Below are positions 56,601-64,000 of a stretch of DNA of 64,000 bases, piece after piece (within the stretch, counting starts at the first letter, position 1; the number at the start of each line of letters is the position of its first letter). The notes beneath the pieces were generated by a model. It was given only the letters and a program-made list of their open reading frames with translations, had not been told where the DNA came from and did not search any database. This DNA comes from Acorus gramineus (lineage: Eukaryota; Streptophyta; Magnoliopsida; Acorales; Acoraceae), in contig JAUJYN010000070.1 in NCBI GenBank assembly GCA_030737835.1, positions 228,586 through 292,585 of the forward strand. The letters run 5' to 3'. Made by a program: the position numbers and the translations under genes.

Positions 56601-59600
56601 ACACGGATAGGATGCGAGGTGAGGACCACGATGCGGTGCGCTTCAAAGTAGTGAAAAAGCCTTCGTTTGGTTACTACGAGGGCGAGAGTGAGCTTTTCGA
56701 TTGAGGAGCAGCGACTCTTAGCATCCGTCATTGACTTGCTGGTATAGAATACGAGACGTCGCAGGCCCTGGTCTTTGTGGAAGAGTGCTGCGCTCACGGA
56801 GGTGGTGGAAACCGCGAGGTACGGATAGACCTCCTAACCTTCGACCGGGACCGAGAGGATCGGCGGCCTAATGAGATGCTCCTTGAGCTCGCAGAATGCA
56901 GCTTGCTGCGCCTCGCCCCACTTCATCCCCTTGCCTGCCTTGACAACTTGAAAGAATGGGCGGCAGCAATCCGAAAGTCGAGAAATGAATCGTGCGAGCG
57001 TGGCGACCCGTCCCGTAATCACCTGTATGCTGATTTTGGAGAAGGGGACGCGCTAAATTCCTGGACTTTTATCGGGCTAGCCCCTATCCCTTGTCGGTGG
57101 ACAATGTGACCCAAAAGATGTCAACAGGAGACCCCAAAGGAACATTTTGTTGGGTTCAACTTCATACACATCGTCCGAAGAGTTTCGAAAGCTTCCGACA
57201 AATGGACTAGATGGTCGTGGTGACAATGACTCTTTATGACCGTATCGTCGATGTAAACCTCAACGGTACGTCCGATGAGATCGCGGAAAACTTTGTTCAC
57301 CAACCGCTGGAAAGTGGCCCCCACGTTTTTCAACCTGAACGACATTACCGTGTAACAATAGAGCCTGCGCTCGGTGATAAACGCCGTCTTCTCCTAGTCT
57401 TTTGGGTGGAGTGGGATTTGGTTATATCCCGAATAGGCGTCAAAAAAGATAATCACCGGTACCCGGCCGTCGCATCGACCAGTTGATCGATTTTGGGAAG
57501 GGGGTAACTGTCTTTGGGGCATGCTTTGTTCAGGTTGGTGAAGTCGATACAAACTCTCCAATTACCGTTCTTCGAGAAGGAAGTCCGCCACCACTTGGCC
57601 TTTCACCGAGACTTGGGGCTTGTAATCAATATCGAACGGTGACAGCTCGATGGCCCATTTCGCCGTGCGCCCGTACAAGTCGAGCTTATGGAGGAACACA
57701 CGGATAGGATGCGAGGTGAGGACCACGATGCGGTGCGCTTCAAAGTAGTGAAAAAGCCTTCGTTTGGTTACTACGAGGGCGAGAGTGAGCTTTTCGATTG
57801 AGGAGCAGCGACTCTTAGCATCCGTCATTGACTTGCTGGTATAGAATACGAGACGTCGCAGGCCCTGGTCTTTGTGGAAGAGTGCTGCGCTCACGGAGGT
57901 GGTGGAAACCGCGAGGTACGGATAGACCTCCTAACCTTCGACCGGGACCGAGAGGATCGGCGGCCTAATGAGATGCTCCTTGAGCTCGCAGAATGCAGCT
58001 TGCTGCGCCTCGCCCCACTTCATCCCCTTGCCTGCCTTGACAACTTGAAAGAATGGGCGGCAGCAATCCGAAAGTCGAGAAATGAATCGTGCGAGCGTGG
58101 CGACCCGTCCCGTAATCACCTGTATGCTGATTTTGGAGAAGGGGACGCGCTAAATTCCTGGACTTTTATCGGGCTAGCCCCTATCCCTTGTCGGTGGACA
58201 ATGTGACCCAAAAGATGTCCACAGGAGACCCCAAAGGAACATTTTGTTGGGTTCAACTTCATACACATCGTCCGAAGAGTTTCGAAAGCTTCCGACAAAT
58301 GGACTAGATGGTCGTGGTGACAATGACTCTTTATGACCGTATCGTCGATGTAAACCTCAACGGTACGTCCGATGAGATCGCGGAAAACTTTGTTCACCAA
58401 CCGCTGGAAAGTGGCCCCCACGTTTTTCAACCTGAACGACATTACCGTGTAACAATAGAGCCTGCGCTCGGTGATAAACGCCGTCTTCTCCTAGTCTTTT
58501 GGGTGGAGTGGGATTTGGTTATATCCCGAATAGGCGTCAAAAAAGATAATCACCGGTACCCGGCCGTCGCATCGACCAGTTGATCGATTTTGGGAAGGGG
58601 GTAACTGTCTTTGGGGCATGCTTTGTTCAGGTTGGTGAAGTCGATACAAACTCTCCAATTACCGTTCTTCGAGAAGGAAGTCCGCCACCACTTGGCCTTT
58701 CACCGAGACTTGGGGCTTGTAATCAATATCGAACGGTGACAGCTCGATGGCCCATTTCGCCGTGCGCCCGTACAAGTCGAGCTTATGGAGGAACACACGG
58801 ATAGGATGCGAGGTGAGGACCACGATGCGGTGCGCTTCAAAGTAGTGAAAAAGCCTTCGTTTGGTTACTACGAGGGCGAGAGTGAGCTTTTCGATTGAGG
58901 AGCAGCGACTCTTAGCATCCGTCATTGACTTGCTGGTATAGAATACGAGACGTCGCAGGCCCTGGTCTTTGTGGAAGAGTGCTGCGCTCACGGAGGTGGT
59001 GGAAACCGCGAGGTACGGATAGACCTCCTAACCTTCGACCGGGACCGAGAGGATCGGCGGCCTAATGAGATGCTCCTTGAGCTCGCAGAATGCAGCTTGC
59101 TGCGCTTCTCCCCACTTCATCCCCTTGCCTGCCTTGACAACTTGAAAAATGGGCGGCAGCAATCCGAAAGTCGAGAAATGAATCGTGCGAGCGTGGCGAC
59201 CCGTCCCGTAATCACCTGTATGCTGATTTTGGAGAAGGGGACGCGCTAAATTCCTGGACTTTTATCGGGCTAGCCCCTATCCCTTGTCGGTGGACAATGT
59301 GACCCAAAAGATGTCCACAGGAGACCCCAAAGGAACATTTTGTTGGGTTCAACTTCATACACATCGTCCGAAGAGTTTCGAAAGCTTCCGACAAATGGAC
59401 TAGATGGTCGTGGTGACAATGACTCTTTATGACCGTATCGTCGATGTAAACCTCAACGGTACGTCCGATGAGATCGCGGAAAACTTTGTTCAGGTGGTGG
59501 AAACCGCGAGGTACGGATAGACCTCCTGACCTTCGACCGGGACCGAGAGGATCGGCGGCCTAATGAGATGCTCCTTGAGCTCGCAGAATGCAGCTTGCGG

Positions 59601-60155
59601 CGCCTCGCCCCACTTCATCCCCTTGCCTGCCTTGACAACTTGAAAGAATGGGCGGCAGCAATCCGAAAGTCGAGAAATGAATCGTGCGAGCGAGGCGACC
59701 CGTTCCGTACTCACCTGTATGCTGATTTTGGAGAAGGGGACGCGCTAAATTCCTCGACTTTTATCGGGCTAGCCCCTATCCCATGTCGGTGGACAATGTG
59801 ACCCAAAAGATGTCAACAGGAGACCCCAAAGGAAAATTTTGTTGGGTTCAACTTCATACACATCGTCCGAAGAGTTTCGAAAGCTTCCGACAAATGGACT
59901 AGATGGTCGTGGTGACAATGACTCTTTATGACCGTATCGTCGATGTAAACCTCAACGGTACGTCCGATGAGATCGCGGAAAACTTTGTTCACCAACCGCT
60001 GGAAAGTGGCCCCCACGTTTTTCAACCTGAACGACATTAACGTGTAACAATAGAGCCTGCGCTCGGTGATAAACGCCGTCTTCTCCTAGTTTTTTGGGTG
60101 GAGTGGGATTTGGTTATATCCCGAATAGGCGTCAAAAAAGATAATCACCGGTACC

Positions 60156-60360
60156 CACAGTTTTAAATCGCGATCGATATATCGATATATCGATCGCAAT
60201 ATCGATTTTGCCGACGAAATCGCGAAATCGCGGGGGTTTCGCGGAGTAATATCGAAATCCCGCTGACGTCACCATGACGTCATCGATATATCGTCGATAT
60301 ATCGACGATATATCGACCGTTGTCGATATATCGTTGATATATCGACTAGTCGGGTCGGGT
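60156..60360. repeat. Subterminal CGATATATCGAT repeats of the hAT element
   Basis: At least eight copies of CGATATATCGA-like palindromes within 200 bp of the left end. A matching cluster occurs at 63770-63845 next to the right end. In hAT elements such short subterminal motifs are bound by the transposase (established for Ac/Ds); here this is inferred from position and repetition. Confidence 0.6.
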
Positions 60361-60546
60361 GGCCAGCCCGACCCGACTGCGTTTATTTTTTTTTTGTTTT
60401 TTTAAAACGGCTATATAGCTGTTGTGGCCCCAACGGCTATATAGCCGTTGGAGCCCCAACGGCTTCATAGCCGTTTGGGGGGTTATTTGCATAAACCCCC
60501 CCATCAATTTTTATTTTTTATTTTTTTGTCCTTCTCTCCCCAATCC

Positions 60547-60553
60547 TATAAAT
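60547..60553 (+). promoter_or_regulatory. Possible TATA box of the hAT transposase gene
   Basis: CCTATAAATACTC followed by a CT- and CA-rich leader typical of plant 5' UTRs. It lies about 450 bases upstream of the ATG at 61002. The leader contains no long frame and may include an intron. Confidence 0.5.
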
Positions 60554-61001
60554 ACTCTCCCAAACCCTCCATTCTCACAACAACAACTCAATACACTCCT
60601 TCTCTTCCATTCAATCACTCTCAATCTCTCATACAATCTCTAGTTCTCTACTCTCTCTTTTAGCAAACATTTTTTTCCCAAAATCCCTCAATCCCAAAAG
60701 AAACCAAAAATCCACAAAAAAAAATCCAAAAATCCATCAAAAATCCAAAAACTTCCTATCTTGGTGGAGATATTGGTGGACTACTTGGAGGACTTTGGTG
60801 GAGTTCTTGGAGGCTTTTGGTGGAGACTTTGAAGGCTTTTGGAGGAAAACTACTTCTCTTTCAATTTTTCTCCTATTTTTAGAGGTATTTATTCTTTGCA
60901 CTTAGTAGAGGTTTTTTAGAAAGTAGTTAAAGTAGCATCATCCACTTAATTAAATAATTAATATTTAATTTTTTGAAACCTAAAAAATCTTTTTTTAAAA
61001 A

Positions 61002-63581
61002 ATGTCTTCTTCTGGAGCTAGTTCATCTAATCTAAGACCGGCTAATACAAAAGACCCTGCATGGAAATATGGTGAATATAAAAGTGCTACTGAAAAACAT
61101 ATAGTCAAATGTTTACTTTGCTCACATCTATGTAGTGGTGGCATAACCAGACTCAAAGAACACATATTGCATTCACCAGGAGCTAATGCTAAACCTTGCC
61201 CTAGAACAACACCAGAAATTAGAAAAGAAATAGAAGAATTCATGAATAAAAAATCTGAGATTAAATGTAGAAGAGGTTCATTTTATTCTGAAGATTTTGC
61301 TAGAGACATAGGAGATCAACAACCACATGTAGGTGATGATATAATAGAAATTGGTGGTCCTAGTTCAAGGCCTCCTCCATCCAAACAAAGAAGGAAAAAC
61401 ACTAGAGGTCCTATGGATTTATTTTGTAGAGGTAATGTTGAAGATGTAGTTGATCAAAGATTAAGAGGAGGCCCTGGACAACAAACAACTTTAGAAAATA
61501 GATTAAAAAAAGAAGAAAGGAAAAATGCAATTCAAAAGATAGCTAGATGGGCAATCACTGCAGGTGTATCTTTTCATGCATTAACTTCACGTTCTTTTCA
61601 TGTTGCATTAGAAGCAATAGGTAGATTTGGGTCTGGTTTAGCCCCACCATCAATGCATGAGATAAGTGAAACATGTTTGCAAGAAGAGGTAAGAGAAACT
61701 CATAAGATTTTAGAGATACATAAAGGACATTGGAAAACTTATGGTTGTACATTAATGTGTGATGGATGGACTGACAGAAGACAAAGATCATTAATTAACT
61801 TTTTAGCTAATTCTCCAAAAGGAACCATGTTTTTGAAATCCATTGATGCATCTGCACATTCACACACTGCAATATTTTTGTTTAAAGAAATAAATGATGT
61901 TATTGAAAATATTATTGGAAAAGAAAATGTTGTTCAAATTGTAACTGATAACGCTGCTAATTATAAAGCTGCATGTCAATTAGTGATAGAGAGACACCCC
62001 ACAATATTTTGGACACCATGTGCTGCACATTGTATTGATTTAATTTTAGAAGACATTGGAAAGATGCATATTAGAACTATTAGTTTAGCTAGAAGAATCA
62101 CTGTTTTCATTTATGCACACACACAATTATTACATTGCATGAGATTGTTTTGCAATGGAGATATTGTTAGGCCAGGACCCACTAGATTTGCCACATCATT
62201 CTTAACTTTGCAATCACTTTGGGAACATAAGAATGCACTTAGGACACTCATGGTAGCAGATGAATGGACCAAGAGTAAGTGGTGCAACCTTAGAACCGGA
62301 AAACAAACAGAAAGAACTATTCTTTCTGTTCAATTCTGGAAAGGTGTACAACGAGCTCTTCACGCTGCAATTCCCCTGGTCCATGTCTTGAGATTAGTTG
62401 ATGGAGATGAAAAACCCTCTATGGGCTACTTATACAATGCAATGGATAAGGCCAAAGAAAAAATTAAGGAAAACTATCAGTACAGACCACTGCAATATGG
62501 CCCTGTTATTGAGGTAATCGAAGGAAGATGGAGTAGTCAGATGTCGTCTGACCTTTACCATGCAGGATTTGTCCTTAACCCCGGAGTATGGTTTAAGACC
62601 GCGGACCGGGACGCGGCAGTCCAAACACATATGCTTCGTTGTGTGCAGGCAATGGCGAAGATGGAGCCAGATCCGGAGGTGGAAGACAGACTGCAGAAAC
62701 AACTGGATTATTATTTACAGGAAAGTGGACCGTTCAGTTGGGGAACCATCGTGAGAGCAAGGGACAACACAATCCCAGTCAATTGGTGGGATAAATACGG
62801 GGGCGAGGTACCAGAGTTGAGGAAGGTCGCCATCAAAATTCTTGGACTCACTTGTTCATCTTCCGGTTGTGAAGAAACTGGAGCGCATTTGAAAATGTGA
62901 GTTGTCCTTACAAATTTACGAAGTACGATTTTTAAAATTTATCTACTTTATAATATCTCATTTTAATTTTCTTGCTTTTAACAGTTACACACCAAGAAGA
63001 GGAATCGGTTGAAGCAAAAGAAGTTGAATGATTTGGTGTTCGTGCAATACAATCAAAAATTGCATGAGCGTTTCCTAAATCTTCAACGTAACCCAGAACA
63101 TGAAGATCCAATCAATTTGGATTCATTGGAAGACGACAACGAGTGGATTATGGATGTCGACGGCCCAGTATTCCAAGGTGAAGACTTGACATGGTCTCAA
63201 GTGGAGCATCAAGCATACGGCGACGCCATAGAACATCAACGCCCGAGACGATCCACGCAGCAGACTCAACAATCTGAAGGTGCAAGACGACGTGGAAAAC
63301 GGCCAATCATTGAGGAGCCTGAAGATGAGGATGACGACGATGATGAAGAAGACGAAGTCATCCCTGCAACACAATTTCAGGGCCAAGAAGGAGTTGAATC
63401 ATCAGATGAAACAAGAGATGTGGATAATGAAATTCAAGAAGAAGACACAGATTCGGATGACAACAACGGTGGACACGGCGGCAACGATGGTGGTGGCACC
63501 TCTTATGGTTATGGCACACCATTAGGTGGAACCCAGGGAGGGGATTTTGTAACCAATGCAATGGATTATCTATTTAAATGA
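61002..63581 (+). pseudogene. hAT transposase (BED finger, DUF659-type), single frameshift
   Basis: Exon 1 starts at 61002 (MSSSGASSSNLRPAN) and is open for 632 codons. Residues about 18-65 form a BED zinc finger (KDPAWKYGEYK, VKCLLCSHLCSGG, RLKEHILH). Residues 215-370 carry the hAT/DUF659 core: LMCDGWTDRRQRSLINF (first catalytic Asp), IVTDNAANYKAAC (second Asp) and WTPCAAHCIDLILEDIG. The C-terminal dimerisation region starts ELRKVAIKILGLTCSSSGCE. At about 62871-62877 one A is missing, so the frame reads EETGAHLKM and stops instead of the family's CERNWS-x-FE. A donor GTGAGT at 62897 and acceptor TTTTAACAG at 62984 bound an 88-bp intron. Exon 2 (62985-63581) resumes HTKKRNRLKQKKLNDLVF and ends in an acidic tail and GTPLGGTQGGDFV. 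The exon is otherwise intact, so inactivation is recent or this is a sequencing error. Confidence 0.88.
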
Positions 63582-63855
63582 AATTTTATCACTTTTATAG
63601 TTTTATGTTGTAATTAATTAGTTATGCATTTTTATTTCAAATCAAAACCATTGTAAAATTATTAATATATTCATATGAAATTATTCTTATTCATTTTCAT
63701 TATTTTCCACATTTTTTTTCATTTTTTTGCTTTTTTTTCCATTTTTTCAAAAAAAAAAAAAAAAATCGGCCAATCGATATATCGATCGATATATGATCGA
63801 TATATCGATTGGAAGCCCCATCGATATATCGATTTAATCGATATTTATAACATTG
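63582..63855. other. 3' part of the hAT element
   Basis: AT-rich 3' UTR with T-rich tracts and a poly-A run (63750-63765), then the subterminal ATCGATATATCGAT cluster and the terminal repeat. No further gene. Confidence 0.6.
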
Positions 63856-64000
63856 CCGGTACCCGGCCGTCGCATCGACCAGTTGATCGATTTTGGGAAG
63901 GGGGTAACTGTCTTTGGGGCATACTTTGTTCAGGTTGGTGAAGTCGATACAAACTCTCCAATTACCGTTCCTCGAGAAGGAAGTCCGCCACCACTTGGCC

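Larger units (their letters stand above)
60156..63855 (+). mobile_element. hAT transposon, 3.7 kb, inserted in array B
   Basis: Flanked by a perfect 8-bp target duplication, CCGGTACC (60148-60155 and 63856-63863); intact array units have a single CCGGTACC here. Ends are CACAGTTTTAAATCG and, read inward from the right, CAATGTTATAAATATCG, imperfect inverted repeats of the CA-start hAT type. Subterminal regions are dense in ATCGATATATCGAT. It carries one transposase gene (61002-63581). The perfect target duplication suggests a fairly recent insertion. Confidence 0.92.
35235..64000. repeat. Large segmental duplication, copy B (runs off the window)
   Basis: Starts at TAATCAT (35235), matching base 304, and follows copy A in order to the end of the window. 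Copy-specific changes: the long-TIR element at 35845-41466, an extra 170 bp at 41491-41661, a single antisense gene, a deletion joining integrase to the array at 50697, deletions and partial duplications inside the array, and the hAT insertion at 60156. Confidence 0.85.
50697..64000 (-). repeat. Second RT-RNase H tandem array (array B), interrupted by a hAT element
   Basis: Same unit as array A. A partial unit (50697-51449) is followed by junctions at 51450, 52547, 53634, 54731, 55378, 56474, 57571 and 58668, giving full lengths of 1087-1097 bp except one of 647 bp. That short unit has lost about 450 bp of RNase H and has a 42-bp direct duplication (AAGTCGAGAAATGAATCGTG... twice near 54741-54824). 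At 59491 the sequence steps back about 500 bp within the unit (TTTGTTCA joined to GGTGGTGGAAACC). After the hAT element (60156-63855) the unit resumes, and a new junction occurs at about 63970 (variant TTCCTCGAG). Array B units share variants not seen in array A (GATGTCCACAGG for GATGTCCAGAGG; mostly GGCCCCCACG for GGCCCCGACG). The array runs beyond the window. Confidence 0.9.

Noticed and set aside
61555-61791. Minus-strand frame inside the hAT gene
   Set aside because: Shadow of the transposase coding strand.

Overview
This is plant nuclear DNA, almost certainly from a flowering plant. The evidence is a plant-type V-ATPase G exon with canonical splice sites, a Ty3/gypsy retrotransposon of the Tat type (two RNase H domains and an antisense 3' gene), a hAT transposase with a GT-AG intron, several MITEs and a GRF zinc-finger protein of plant type. 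The species cannot be named from the sequence. The window is mostly nested and rearranged transposable elements. There is no bacterial-type operon, and I saw no rRNA, tRNA or CRISPR.

Layout. 1-303: left flank. 304-4709: AT-rich DNA with a foldback MITE and minus-strand exons of an unrecognised host gene. 4710-26333: a minus-strand Tat-type LTR retrotransposon reading from its 5' LTR (25774-26333) through gag, protease, RT/RNase H, a second RNase H and integrase (ending at 11492), then GC-rich tandem repeats and antisense (+ strand) genes, to an LTR at 5908-6480. Beyond that LTR lies a second, truncated gag, so two elements shared one LTR. Inside pol, the segment from RT block 'NGNWRV' to RNase H 'VADFLLE' is repeated nine times head to tail (13266-23074, about 1.09 kb per unit). 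26334-28739: a duplicated fragment, then three 518-bp tandem repeats, the last split by a 657-bp hAT-type MITE with an 8-bp target duplication. 28995-29082: first coding exon of V-ATPase subunit G, with no second exon visible. 29083-35234: AT-rich DNA with degenerate repeats and MITE relics.

From 35235 the sequence starts again: a second copy of the region from 304 onward runs to the window end. This copy carries its own 5.6-kb long-TIR element (35845-41466) encoding a GRF zinc-finger membrane protein. It has a single antisense gene where the first copy has two. It lost about 2.5 kb between integrase and the repeat array. Its own RT-RNase H array (50697 to the window end) is rearranged internally and is interrupted by a 3.7-kb hAT transposon (60156-63855) with a perfect 8-bp target duplication.

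Interaction and state. The retrotransposon cannot be autonomous: the protease catalytic Asp is Asn, the integrase catalytic Glu is Lys, and stops and frameshifts run through gag and pol. The hAT transposase is nearly intact but has a one-base frameshift in its C-terminal dimerisation motif. The most unusual feature is the conversion of a protein-coding RT-RNase H segment into a satellite-like tandem array, present in two paralogous arrays with array-specific variants.
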